This document shows positions 24,412 through 34,971 of a stretch of 64,000 nucleotides of DNA, piece by piece (the stretch's first letter is position 1; each line of letters starts with the position of its first letter). Location: NCBI GenBank assembly GCA_030248135.1, contig JASANC010002015.1, positions 1 through 64,000 on the forward strand, read 5' to 3'. A program made the translations under genes and the position numbers. This stretch comes from Theristus sp. LFF4_11 (lineage: Eukaryota > Nematoda > Chromadorea > Monhysterida > Xyalidae). The notes under the pieces were generated by a model, which worked only from the letters and a program-made list of their open reading frames with translations, made no database searches and was not told the DNA's origin.

Positions 24412-25990
24412 TCATTTCACAGGTACACCCCCGTATTTCTGTTCGGTGGCACGTCGAATGAAGAGCAGCCACGTGATAACGACCAGCAGAACGGCAGAGG
24501 CGGTTGCCAAGACGTTCGCAATGCACGCGACACCGACCAGCGAACGGGGATAGACGTTCTTGCCCTGCGATGTGGTTATTATGGCGTTCAGGGACCAATT
24601 TTAGAAACGCTTAGCAGTTCAATAGTGCTATATCACACCACTGAGCGGCAAAATCAGTTTTTTCGTTTCACCGAAGCAAAACTTTGCCAGTTCTTTTTGA
24701 TCCACACACACAAGCCTCATCCAAAACATTGAAAAAACTCTGAAACTGAAAAAGACTATTTTAATGAGGCATCAGGCCTGGCTTAAGAGATCTACGACTT
24801 TCCGCTTTGGTTCGGGATTAGATTTCCACCTGGGCTTTTTCATTTTTTTTGCCTTTGGCTTGACGGAATGGCCGAGTAAACATGGCAGCTTTTTTCAGGG
24901 TGCAAGGAGCGCGCGAAATTTGACAGAAAACAGAAAGACGTTCAGAAACCCAATTGTGTGCCGAATTTGACGTGGTTTTTGAACTAATTCATTTTTTCGT
25001 GCTGTTTTGTTCATTCTTACTCTTCTGCACACACGATTGGGAATTATCTTGGCATTATTGAAAAATGACAACTCCTTGTCTGTCTTGACGATTCCGCCTT
25101 GATGGAAAATACAAGGACTGTTTTATTTATTTGGCTGTGCTGTAAAATCATTCACAATAAAGAGCACCATGATGGAAAAAACCGCACGATTATGACGGTG
25201 ACCACGCAGGCGAGCGCGCTCATGCCGGCAGTGACGCCGCTAAACGCGTCCAAATCGAGCGTGACGCCCAGCCACCAGAGATTCAGTCGATTGTAAGCGA
25301 CCGCCTGCTCCATTCCGTCGTCCGTCTCGGCGTCAGTCGTCGGCGACAAGTATTTCCGCTTCACGTCGGTGATCACAAAACTGACAATTGACAGTATTAT
25401 TTTTCTTGGTTTTTTTAGTTTTAGATTATCTTTTATTTTCGTCCCTCATCTCAATGCGCGCATAGATGGGTGAAGCAGTCTCTCATGCACGACGCGGCAA
25501 TTCAAAACTGGCAAAGGGATCCGAGTCCGCGTGAATAAGGCCGAGGTCACTTGGGCTATTCTGAATTACACCACATACAGATTGAAACTAGTTTCCTTTC
25601 ACGTTCACAACCGCACATTGAGTCGCAGGTCTTAAAGAAAAGATGATAGAGATGAATCGAATCCATTGTGATTTCACGAACAGAAGAAGAAAAAAACGTA
25701 AACCAAGCCGGGCACTTGGTGACGACGGCGCCGGTGTGCATGATCGTGTTCACCAAGGCGGACGTCACGAGGATCAACGTGTTCAATTTGATGACGCGGT
25801 AGCTTTTGGCGAACGTCGCCACCAGCAGACTGATCGCGAGCAGACCGCAGAGGGCGCTGATGAGACGCGCTACAGTGCACGCGATCAGACGACGAGCCAC
25901 GGGCGTGCCGAGCTCCTGTGCCTGCGCGGTCGACCCACACAGCAATGAAATCGCACTCAATATCGCGCACATCGAAATCATTTCATTCAT
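24412..25990 (-). CDS. Multi-pass membrane protein, 210 aa, unknown family
   Basis: Three exons on the minus strand: 25990-25704, 25380-25188 and 24564-24412 (211 codons with stop). Hydrophobic segments are at residues 4-22 (a signal peptide or first helix), 40-62 (LISALCGLLAISLLVATFA), 68-92, 140-160 (TAGMSALACVVTVII) and 168-192, followed by FIRRATEQK at the cytoplasmic end. A polar loop of ~40 residues (DAETDDGMEQ) separates the third and fourth segments. The first junction (phase 2, CPA|CFVITDV) is convincing. The second uses a weak donor, GTGCGG, chosen because it is the only one that keeps the frame. Intron 2 contains a mariner-like MITE and intron 1 a dispersed repeat. The family is not recognised. 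Confidence 0.65.
24862..25144. mobile_element. Mariner-like MITE, CAGTATGGCC family, copy 3
   Basis: It starts near TGACGGAATGGCCGAGTAAA and ends TGGCTGTGCTGTA. The interior has TGCAAGGAGCGCGCGAAATT and GACAACTCCTTGTCTG. It sits in intron 2 of the 210-aa membrane protein gene. The right terminus has mutated from CCATACTGTA. Confidence 0.7.
25418..25565 (-). repeat. Dispersed repeat, GGTCCCGCG family
   Basis: Shares ATGCGCGCATAGATGGGT, TTCAAAACTGGCAAAGG and GGATCCGAGTC with the copy at 23344. It lies in intron 1 of the 210-aa membrane protein gene, close to the acceptor of exon 2. It has a few extra bases compared with the 23-kb copy. Confidence 0.7.
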
Positions 25991-26274
25991 TTCATTTTAT
26001 TTCGCGAACCGCAGGAGCTCATCTGATAAAAACTGTAAGAACCAGCGTATCAGACGGAGACCTTTACAACAGCTTTACGGAGATCATCCGAAGCTCGTTT
26101 CTAGCTTGCTAGTCTTCATTATTGTCTGTTTTGGTGTTTTTTGTCGGATTATTTGGTTCAAAAGACGTCGACAGGAAAACGGAACCCGATCGTCGATAGA
26201 CACAGCGTAAAGTGGAGTGTTCACGTCACAACAACAATTCAACTGCGATTATTCACCCCGCCCCCTAAAATACT

Positions 26275-27152
26275 TTAGTCATATTGTACCACTTGTGCGT
26301 GCTCGGACAGGGTCAATTTTTGTTCGACTGGTTGCCGTTGTTTCTCGGGGGAGTTTTCTCGGCAAATGCCAGCAGATTGTTGCTCCTCCACCGCTCGATC
26401 AGTCAATGGCTCAGTCGTTTGTTTTTGTTCGTCCGTTTGCGTCCGGGTGCCCGCCTGTTCAGCCCTCGCGCGTTCCGTCATCGTCGGTTCTGTTGGATCC
26501 GTCCATGTTTCAGTGGCGATCGGGCGTGGTGGCGCCACGAACGTCTCGTCTGCATCGAACATGTTGGAATTCTTTGAAAGATGTGAGCCGAAAATTGTTA
26601 CTCATCAGTGTAAATGTTGCAATTAAGCATCAATGGAGCGTAATGAATAGAAAAACCACTTAGAATTCCACTATTTTGACTGCTTATTATCAAATAGACC
26701 AGCGCTTCCTAATTGAATTGGGATGAGCACCAACGTCAATCAGCAAATCTACGTGTCATATTGTTTTCCAGATGTTGCACAGTTGTACCTGACGTTGAAA
26801 GTGACTTTGAGTTTTGCGTGTGTTCTTGGTCGATCGTCGATGACGCGACGTTGTCCACTTGCACGTTTGAGTCGTCGTCTTTCGTCTGCGCTTGCTTGTC
26901 CGATTGTTCGTCCGCCGCTGTTTGGCGCATTTGTTGCGCTCTCGAAAGTGCTTGCATTCGACGGTGAAAGTTGGCAATCCTGCAACCGGTATTGTGTCTA
27001 ATGGATGGTCATCTATAAGCATAGTTGATTTTGAAAGACGGAGACGGATGTGATGATGTGTGTGGCCAAACGCACTTGATGTTCTCGCGTCTGTGGCGTC
27101 TTTGCTGTTGGTCACTTCTCGACGTACTGTCGCGACTTCTGCTTGAAAACAT
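26275..27152 (-). CDS. Charged, Gln-rich, probably disordered protein, 180 aa
   Basis: Three exons on the minus strand (27152-27076, 26979-26789, 26549-26275) join in phases 2 and 1 and give 181 codons with the stop. The N-terminus is basic (MFSSRSRDSTSR, then RRHRRENIK). Residues ~27-50 (IANFHRRMQALSRAQQM) have heptad-like hydrophobic spacing and may form a short coiled coil. The rest is rich in D, E, Q, T and S, with no membrane segment and no signal peptide. Donors are GTGCGT and GTACAA. The gene lies downstream of a coding-like frame at 27199-27441 on the same strand; a common transcript is possible but unproven. Nothing in it points to a specific function. Confidence 0.6.
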
Positions 27153-27198
27153 GATGACGATAAGGTTGATGTGTGTGTGGATGATGTGTGGATGATGA

Positions 27199-27441
27199 CT
27201 AGTAGATGTGATTGGGTGGAATGTCGGCAAAAGCGAGCGCTGTCCAGTCAGTGGTGTTGTATATTTTGGCTGGGTTTAGTGTAAAAAAGTGGGACAACTG
27301 AATCATATCCGGATTTTTGTCTATTTTATACAGTGCTTGAATTTTCGAAATGCACGCAACACAACACTGGAAAACACGGTGGCCACTCCAGATCCACTCA
27401 TCACTCAAATTCGAGCATAATGCGTTGGTTGACCCTGGCAC
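27199..27441 (-). CDS. Coding-like frame, about 80 aa, possible terminal exon
   Basis: A minus-strand frame runs to a TAG at 27199 and has a protein-like composition with four cysteines (LCSNL, CCVAC) and a C-terminus ending PPNHIY. There is an acceptor-like GTGCCAG just inside its 5' end, so it could be the last exon of a gene whose upstream exons were lost among the transposons at 27.5 kb and beyond. No partner exon was found and the family is not recognised. Confidence 0.25.
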   Translation of the reverse strand: MPGSTNALCSNLSDEWIWSGHRVFQCCVACISKIQALYKIDKNPDMIQLSHFFTLNPAKIYNTTDWTALAFADIPPNHIY

Positions 27442-27823
27442 ATCAGAGTTGAAAAAAATGGCAACAATGCCGTTTTTTGTTATTTGGAGAACGAAAAAAA
27501 CTTATTTACAATGGCCAATGGGCCCGTAGTTTTGTCAAGGGGCCGGACACCCCTACGATTTTGGGGTCGTCACTTTTTAGCGTTCAATTCGTTATGTTTT
27601 CGATTTTTCTTTGGTTGATTGTTGATACGATTGTTGATGATACGATATGAGACGACGACGACTTGCGACACTTGGTTGGTTTTGGGAATCGTAATCTGAT
27701 TCTGAAAAAAGCAAAACAAGTGTAACATATGTTTTTTTTATTTTCTGAACTATTTTCCAGAAGAATAAAGCTCCAAGACGGCGAAAATTTGCAAAATTAT
27801 CAGCTCAGCAAGAAAAGGAGAAC

Positions 27824-28296
27824 CATAGTTGTTCTAGGGGGGGGCTGGGGGGGGGGGGCGGCGCCCCCCCAAAAAAAATTTCGAATCTATCTCTATCAGA
27901 CAGGTTTTTTCGGCTCAGCTATTATCTATCTAAAAAAAAATTTCAGCCAGCTATCTATCTAAAAAATTTTGTTTTCGAAGACATAAAATGAGTCAATTTT
28001 TGACCAAAATTGACCAGTTTTGCTCGAAATTCGTTAAAATTTCGCTAATTTTAGGTAAAACACGCGTTTATACTTGATTTTTAGTGTATTTTTAGCATTA
28101 TTTTGCTGTTTTTATAGCTTTTTAGCGTTTTAGCTATCTATCTATCAAATTTCAAAATTTTGACCGCCCCCCCCAAAGTCACATGGCCCCCCCGCGGCCC
28201 CCCCCCAAAATTTTCCAGCTATCTATCTATCTAGAAAATTTGCTCCAGCTATCTATATCGGCCCCCCCCCAACCCCTCGGCTCTGGAACAACTATG
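27824..28296. mobile_element. hAT-like non-autonomous element, 473 bp, with 8-bp target duplication
   Basis: The 8-mer AGGAGAAC occurs at 27816-27823 and 28297-28304. The element between starts CATAGTTGTTCTAG and ends GGAACAACTATG, giving inverted termini of about 12-14 bases. The inside is G/C-homopolymer rich with ATCT microsatellite tracts and no coding frame. An 8-bp duplication with CA/TA-G type ends fits the hAT superfamily. Confidence 0.8.
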
Positions 28297-28506
28297 AGGA
28301 GAACAAAATAAAAATATGAAGACTGATTCTCGGTTCTCTTATGGAGTTGAAGAAAAATGTCTGTTGTTTTTATTTTCATATTTCCCGCGAAAAAAACCTG
28401 CGGTAAAATGTTTCAGACATCAGATAAAATGAGTGAAACGAAGAAAAATGGAAAACAAATCAGAAACAAATTGAATTGAATGCTAAAACAGTTGAAAATT
28501 TCAATT

Positions 28507-28584
28507 GGTACCGGATCGACCTGGTACCGGATCGACCGCCCTAGAAAATTGCCAGGTACCGGATCGACCGGTACCGGATCGACC
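28507..28584. repeat. Four copies of a 15-mer, GGTACCGGATCGACC
   Basis: The 15-mer GGTACCGGATCGACC occurs four times within 78 bp in the same orientation, with uneven spacing. The CCGG and GATC cores are palindromic. It lies between two transposable elements. No function is evident. Confidence 0.85.
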
Positions 28585-28808
28585 GCATGCCCCTAAAACC
28601 GGGCACCCCCCTAGGGTTAGGGGCTTTGAAAAAAAAATTTTTTTTAATTTTTTTTTCGTTTTTTTTAAAAAAAATTTTGGATTTTTTTTTCAAACTTAAA
28701 AAAAATTTGAAATTTTTTTTTTCTACTTTGCTCTGAAAATTCGATTTATGGCATAATTTTTTGAAAGTTCAAACCAAATTTTCTTCCCAACTTCTTTGTG
28801 TGCTTAGG

Positions 28809-29604
28809 TACAGTCGAACTCAGTAAAATGTGGAATCAGCTGATTGGTCGACCGAGCGGAGGCTGCTCACACTCCGCACCGTTCTTTTTTCGTGGATTTG
28901 GATTTTATTGAAACGTGTTTTTATGAATTTCCAGCAACCTTTTTGTGCTAAAAATAAACTCAAAGGTTAGAGAACGCGAAATTTAGAAAATTTTATTCCA
29001 CAGCTCAACTCAAAATGTAGTTTTTGTTTAATGACGACGACGACGTCGTCGCTTAATTTTTGCGTGTGGACTGAAAAATAAAAGCCTAAAAGGAGTGCGC
29101 TGTGCATGGTTTGCTGCGTGCACCAAGTAAATGAACACAGCAGCTTACCAAAAACAACTTGAAAACGGTGAAAATGAAAAACGAAAGCAAAGTCGTCGTC
29201 GTGTCGTCGTCGTCCGCGAAGTCGGAACGCATTTTTTAATTGCGGACGCATGTCGATCGGTCAGCTAGGAATGAAACCCCCTTTAGCTGGCTGCACAGCG
29301 CACTCATTTCCGGCTTTTGTCTTTCAGTTCACACGTAAAAATTAAGCGACGACGTCGTCGTCGTCGTCGTCGTCGTCAGTGAAAAATGCATTTTAAGCTG
29401 TTGAATAAAAAAATTGAATTTCGCAGTTCTCCAACCCTTTGAGTTTATTTTTAGCATGAAAAGGGTGCTGGAAATTCACACTCATTCAAAAGAAACACGA
29501 TTCAATAGAATCCAGATCCACGAAAAAAGATGGGTGCGGAGTGTGAGCAGCCTCCCCTCGGCCGACCAATCAGCTGATTCCACATTTTATTGAGTTCGAC
29601 TGTA
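28809..29604. mobile_element. Tc1/mariner-type MITE with ~200-bp terminal inverted repeats
   Basis: The left end TACAGTCGAACTCAGTAAAA and the right end TTTTATTGAGTTCGACTGTA are inverted copies, and similarity continues inward about 200 bp with scattered changes. The ends sit at TA. The core holds (GACGTC)-type GAC/GTC trinucleotide runs around 29033-29052 and 29350-29378. No transposase frame is visible. The same terminus caps the small elements at 484 and 42014, so those may be deletion derivatives. Confidence 0.8.
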
Positions 29605-30500
29605 CATGTCATTATTTGGTCATTTTGACCGACGTACTCCATGTTTTTCGATTTGGATGACTTCTAGTCAATTTTTAGCGTTGAAATGACTTAACTGAAT
29701 TGAAATATCGTTTCAGAAATCGTTTTCTTGCAACTTAGAACATGTTTTTTCAGTCGGTAGGCCATGAGATGAACATGATATTTTGTTGATTGGCGTATGT
29801 TATAGGTCTACAATGGAGTTGTGCGATATATTGTTAAACAATTGGAGCGGAGATGTTGGTTAATACCACATCACACGACCGTTTTTCAGATACCCGATAA
29901 CATGGCCACATGTTAAAACTTGCGTGCTGAGCTAAACTAACGTGTTAAACTTGCGTCTGTCAGTTGCCCGCAACGTGATCGCGAAATCATGGTACGTGTT
30001 TTCGATACGATGATTTGAAGAGTGGGCTCTCGCCATGTGGCAGATAGCATAGCTGGTTGAACCTGAAAGTAAGTGTCTTGGGGGGGGGGGGCGACCGGGT
30101 CGACAGGGGTTGCCGACTTAGCTACAGCAAACAGGAATTTTTGAACACAGTCAAATTTTGGTAATTTTCTAAAGAGGAACAACTAAGAACGGTTCAATAT
30201 TCAAGTACACGTCGAAAATTGTCCTGTTTTACTGTTGAAAATGCAACTTTCCCTCTATGAAATGGACATAATTTCAATAAAACACGATTTTCGCTCTTAT
30301 AGTTTTCCGGATCGTTCTGAAAATAGTCTAGATGAACTCAGCTCGACGAGACGCTTCGAACAAACCTAACTTGTAAAAAAAAATTAAAAAAAAAATTTTT
30401 TTTTTTAATTTAAAAAAAAATCCGGATTTTTTTTCCCCTAACCCTACACCCCCCCCATCGGACCCCCCTCGAAAATTTGGCCGACACCCCCCCCCACACC

Positions 30501-31231
30501 TAGAGATGTCAAAAAAAATTCTATTTTTTTTTCTTTAAAAAATTTTTTTTTAATTTTTTTAAAATCAAAGTTGTTCAGAATTTTTCAGGGAGTCCGAATA
30601 TCACCATCTGAGGAGCCACCGACTTACCATATGACCCTCACTCATATGGGAGGAGGGTGAAAATTTCAGACTTGGTTTCGGCGACCCCATTTTCCCACCG
30701 ACGACATCACGTCTCGTGTTTTGCCTCTCAATTCACCTCAAATAACACGGAAACAAGTTCAACAACAAACCGGTGTGATCATGCTGACGACACGAGGCGA
30801 AACAGCAACGAGCAACCAACGAAGTTACGCTTGCAGTGGCAGACAGTGCAATTTCGACCTTTCGAGATCCTGAAAAACGATGCATAAATGTGAGTTCTCT
30901 GCTTCTATCTCACCTTAGCGGCATCGGAATTTGTGATGCCTTAGCCTTTGCGACGCTCAAGTACTTCAATGCGCGAGTCGATCATCACTCACCAAGGCTG
31001 AAAACAGTCGATAAATCGATCCAGAATACCACCTGCAGCGTTGAAGACTAAGTGACAAGGTAAAGTCAAAGAAAATTTTTGTTGAACTTTCGAAAAATTA
31101 TGCCAAAAACGGCATTTTCAAGGCACATTAAAGAAAAAATTTCAAAAATTTTTAATAAAAAAAAATATGCTTATTTTTTTACTTTAAAAAAATAAAAAAA
31201 AAATTTTTGACCGTTACATCTCTATTCTCTA
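30501..31231. mobile_element. hAT-like non-autonomous element, 731 bp, with 8-bp target duplication
   Basis: CCCACACC occurs at 30493-30500 and again at 31232-31239. The element starts TAGAGATGTCAAAAA and ends ACATCTCTATTCTCTA. Inside are AGGGAGTCCGAATATCACC and GTTGAACTTTCGAAAAAT segments that also occur in the 31.5-34.3 kb elements, so it is a diverged cousin. No transposase frame is visible. The outermost seven bases on the right look like a partial duplication of the terminus. Confidence 0.65.
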
Positions 31232-31541
31232 CCCACACCCCCCATGAAATTTTGTCTGGCGGAGACCCCCCAAAATTTTCCGTACACCCTGAATTTTTTT
31301 CGAAAATCATGATTTTTTGTCTCTAAAGTCCATGATATAAGCTGAATATATGATAACTTGATATTCTGCATTGTAATTTCAAAGATTTTGCAGCAAAATT
31401 TAGCGTTTTTCCTTCAAAATTTAAGTGAAAAAATATCATGGGTGGGGTGGGGGGTGTGCACCCCTCAGAAATTTTTCTACAATAGTGCACCCCCCCCCCG
31501 TGGCCCACGCCTGGGGGTGTCACTGTACCATGACTGACACC

Positions 31542-32971
31542 TAGGGTTGTTAAAAAAAAACAAAAATCGTCATTTTTGTTTAAAAATTTTTTTTTTTAAT
31601 TTCAAAAATCAAAGTTGTGCTAAATCAATCAGGGAGTCCGAAGAACCACATATGATATGCAAGCGCCTCCCGAATAGGGTTGTTAAACAAAAATGAAATT
31701 TTTTTTAAAAGTAATTAAAAAAAACAAAAATGCCGATTTTTTTTTTAAAAATTCGAAAAATTTTCCTCTAATATGCTCTGAAAACCTCAATTTTGGCAAA
31801 ATTTTTCGAAAGTTCAACAAAAATTTTCTTTGATTATTACCTCGTAAAACCTTTAGCAGTCGATTTTGGGCCGTTTTACCGACTGATTTTAGGCTACGAC
31901 AACATCTGCGATGAAGTTTTTGAGCGTCCCAAAGCTTGGCCTACCATTTCCGATGCAGATAAGGTGACGATTCGCCTCGCAGAGCGTCCGATTGTGCTCG
32001 CTCCTCCGTTTGCAAGCGCTACGTTGTCTGGTTGCTTGCTGCTTCGTGTCGTGTCGTCGCGACACCATCAGAAGAATTGATCGAATTTCAAGGCGGTATG
32101 TTTGTCTTTACTTTAGCATTAGTTTAGCTGGGGACAATTAGTGACGTTTTGGAGGTCAAAACACAAGAAGAGGCATGGTGACGGTTTGGAAAAGGGGTAA
32201 TTGAGGTCACCAAAACAAAATCTGCAAAGTTCCGCCATACGGGAGTCATTCGGGAGGCGCTTGCATATTATATGTGGTTCTTCGGACTCCCTGATTGATT
32301 TAGCACAACTTTGATTTTTGAAATTTAAAAAAAAATTTAAAAAAAAAACAAAACAAAAATGACGATTTTTGTTTTTTTTAACAACCCTACTCCCGAATGA
32401 CTCCCATATGACGGAACTTTGCAGATTTTGTTTTGGTGACCTCAATTACCCCTTTTCCAAACCGTCACCATGCCTCTTCTTGTGTTTTGACCTCCAAAAC
32501 GTCACTAATTGTCCCCAGCTAAACTAATGCTAAAGTGAAGACAAACATACCGCCTTGAAATTCGATCAATTCTTCTGATGGTGTCGCGACGACACGACAC
32601 GAAGCAGCAAGCAACCAGACAACGTAGCTCTTGCAAACGGAGCAGCGAGCACAATCGGACGCTCTGCGAGGCGAATCGTCACCTTATCTGCATCGGAAAT
32701 GGTCGGCCAAGCTTTGGGACGCTCAAAAACTTCATCGCAGATGTTGTCGTAGCCTAAAATCAGTCGGTAAAACGGCCCAAAATCGACTGCTAAAGGTTTT
32801 ACGAGGTATAATCAAAGAAAATTTTTGTTGAACTTTCGAAAAATTTTGCCAAAATTGAGGTTTTCAGAGCATATTAGAGGAAAATTTTTCGAATTAAAAA
32901 AAAATCGGCATTTTTGTTTTTTTTAATCACTTTTTTTAAAAAAAAAAATTTATTTTTGTTTAACAACCCTA
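31542..32971. mobile_element. hAT-like element (outer copy), split by a second copy
   Basis: The 8-mer CTGACACC lies at 31534-31541 and at 32972-32979. The element starts TAGGGTTGTTAAAA and ends TAACAACCCTA. Removing the inner element (31675-32389) and one copy of its 8-bp duplication leaves about 707 bp, the same length as the inner copy. No intact transposase is seen; short frames inside contain no recognisable motif. Confidence 0.85.
31675..32389. mobile_element. hAT-like element (inner copy), inserted into its own family
   Basis: The 8-mer CTCCCGAA lies at 31667-31674 and at 32390-32397. The element starts TAGGGTTGTTAAACAAAAAT and ends AACAACCCTA and is 715 bp long. The interrupted host sequence (AAGCGCCTCCCGAA then TGACTCCC) is found uninterrupted, inverted, inside this very element near 32238-32262. 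The insertion is therefore in opposite orientation to its host, which explains the long apparent palindrome around 32390. Confidence 0.9.
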
Positions 32972-33019
32972 CTGACACCCCCCCCACTGAAAAATTTTCG
33001 GCACCCCACCCAGTACCGT

Positions 33020-33539
33020 GGGCCCAAAACAATTTTCGAAGGGGGGGGGTATGGTGCCGTGGGGGGGTGCCGACCAAAAAGTGAGGGGGGTCCAACCTAT
33101 GGTAACGTGGGACCCCCCATGGGGGTGCGTTTTTTCAAAATTTTCTGTGGGGGGTCCACCCCCCCCACCCCCCATGATAATTTTTCGCTTAAATTTTGAA
33201 GGAAAAACGCTAAATTTTGCTGCAAAATCGTTGAAATTACAATGAAGATGGTCAAGTTATCATATATTCAGCTTATATTATGGACTTTATAGACAAAAAA
33301 TCATGATTTTCGAAAAAAAATTTAGGGTGTACGGAAAATTTGGGGGGGGGGGGGGTCTCCGCCAGACAAAATTTCATGGGGGGTGTGGGGGGTGTCGGCC
33401 AAATTTTCGAGGGGGGGTCCGATGGGGGGGGGGGTGCCCGGTTTTAGGGGGGGGGGGGTGGCACGGTGCCCCCCACCCCCCCCCACCCGACGGTCTCTGG
33501 TGCTCTGGGGGGGGGGTGTACCCCCACCCCACCCCCCCC
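33020..33539. repeat. G-run-rich segment, inverted relative of 31240-31540
   Basis: Many runs of 6-12 G on the plus strand (and C runs near 33470-33540) are separated by short spacers. The stretch AAATTTTGAAGGAAAAACGC to TTAGGGTGTACGGAAAATTT is the inverted counterpart of 31260-31430. The two flank the nested hAT pair, so an older element or inverted duplication may underlie the region. The open frames here are homopolymer artefacts (poly-Gly or poly-Pro). Confidence 0.7.
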
Positions 33540-34264
33540 TAGGGTTGTTAAACAAAAATGAAAATTTTTTTTTTAAAAAAAAAGTGATTAAAAAAAAACA
33601 AAAATGCCGATTTTTTTTTTTTAAAAAAAATCCGAAAAATTTTCCTCTAATATGCTCTGAAAACCTCAATTTTGGCACAATTTTTCGAAAGTTCAACAAA
33701 AATTTTCTTTGATTATACCTCGTAAAACCTTTAGCAGTCGATTTTGGGCCGTTTTACCGACTGATTTTAGGCTTCGACAACATCTGCGATGAAGTTTTTG
33801 AGCGTCCCAAAGCTTAGCCTACCATTTCCGATGCAGATAAGGTGACGATTCGCCTCGCAGAGCGTCCGATTGTGCTCGCTGCTCCGTTTGCAAGCGCTAC
33901 GTTGTCTGGTTGCTGCTTCGTGTCGTGTCGTCGCGACACCATCAGAAGAATTGATCGAATTTCAAGGCGGTATGTTTGTCTTCACTTTAGCATTAGCTTA
34001 GCTGGGGACAATTAGTGACGTTTTGGAGGTCAAAACACAAGAAGAGGCATGGTGACGGTTTGGAAAAGGGGTAATTGAGGTCACCAAAACAAAATCTGCA
34101 AAGTTCCGCCATACGGGAGTCATTCGGGAGGCGCTTGCATATCATATGTGGTTCTTCGGACTCCCTGATTGATTTAGCACAACTTTGATTTTTGAAATTT
34201 AAAAAAAAAAAAATTTTTAAAAAAAAAAACAAAAATGACGATTTTTGTTTTTTTTAACAACCCA
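33540..34264. mobile_element. hAT-like element, third copy of the TAGGGTTGTT family
   Basis: It starts TAGGGTTGTTAAACAAAAAT and ends TTAACAACCCA, and matches the inner copy at 31675 nearly throughout (for example TCGTAAAACCTTTAGCAGTC and CACAAGAAGAGGCATGGTGA). Both flanks are C runs, so an 8-bp duplication is likely but cannot be read with certainty. Confidence 0.8.
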
Positions 34265-34382
34265 ACCCCCCCCCCCCCCCCTCGCCCACGGTACTGACCC
34301 CACACGACACCCCCCCCACGTGACGACACCCCCCCCCCCGTCGAAAATTTGCTTTCGCCTTCGGTACTGGTCTGGAACAACT

Positions 34383-34650
34383 ACGGAATGACCGAGCAAA
34401 CATGGCAGCTTTTTTCAGGGTGCAAGGAGCGCGCGAAATTTGAATGAAAGAAAATAGACGTTCAGAAACCAACATGTGTGCCAAATTTGACGTGTTTTTT
34501 CAGACTAATGGATTCATCGTGCTATTATGTTCATTCTTGTTCCCTTGAACACATGATTAGGAGTTATGTTGGCATTTTTGAAAAAGACAACTCCTAGTCT
34601 GCGACTGATCCCGCCTTGACGGGCTGCCTTTTTTATTCGGCCATACTGTA
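34383..34650. mobile_element. Mariner-like MITE, CAGTATGGCC family, copy 4
   Basis: Left end TACGGAATGACCGAGCAAAC, right end CGGCCATACTGTA. It shares TGCAAGGAGCGCGCGAAATT and AACTCCTAGTCTGCGACTGA with the other copies. It directly abuts the GGAACAACTA remnant of another element. Confidence 0.75.
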
Positions 34651-34923
34651 TGTTTTAGGCTTTGGATTGGTATTTTGTTTGATTGGGTCGTTGCTAGTGT
34701 GGGTTACGTGCGTTTTCCCTGTGTGTTCACTTCAATCAAACAAACCAGTAAAAGGTTTCAGACAGAACGAACCAATTGACGGCGTCGGCGGCGGCAAACT
34801 AACGAACGAACGATTTCTGTTGTCTCTTTGTGTACCACGGAAACCAACCAATTTCACGGACTGCCGTAATAAATTTCATTGATTGATTAGCAGAAGAAGA
34901 AAAATGCACACGTTTGTTTCCAG

Positions 34924-34971
34924 TTACCGGAAAATGGCACAATCAACACGTTCATTGACGTTAACGAGACG
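34924..34971 (+). CDS. Isolated candidate 48-nt exon
   Basis: A 48-nt open stretch lies between a T-rich acceptor (TTTGTTTCCAG) and a strong donor (GTAAGTGG). Read in phase 0 it gives LPENGTINTFIDVNET, a plausible 16-residue sequence with two N-glycosylation sites (NGT, NET). No neighbouring exon on this strand was found within several kilobases, so it may be a remnant of a disrupted gene or a chance arrangement. Confidence 0.25.

Noticed and set aside
26007..26210. Plus-strand frame ending with a membrane-like segment (LVSSLLVFIIVCFGVFCRII) and basic tail
   Set aside because: An acceptor-like CAG precedes it, but no upstream plus-strand exon exists and the neighbouring genes are on the minus strand.
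33018..33712. Poly-Gly and poly-Pro frames on both strands
   Set aside because: Homopolymer runs inside transposon-derived DNA; no codon structure.
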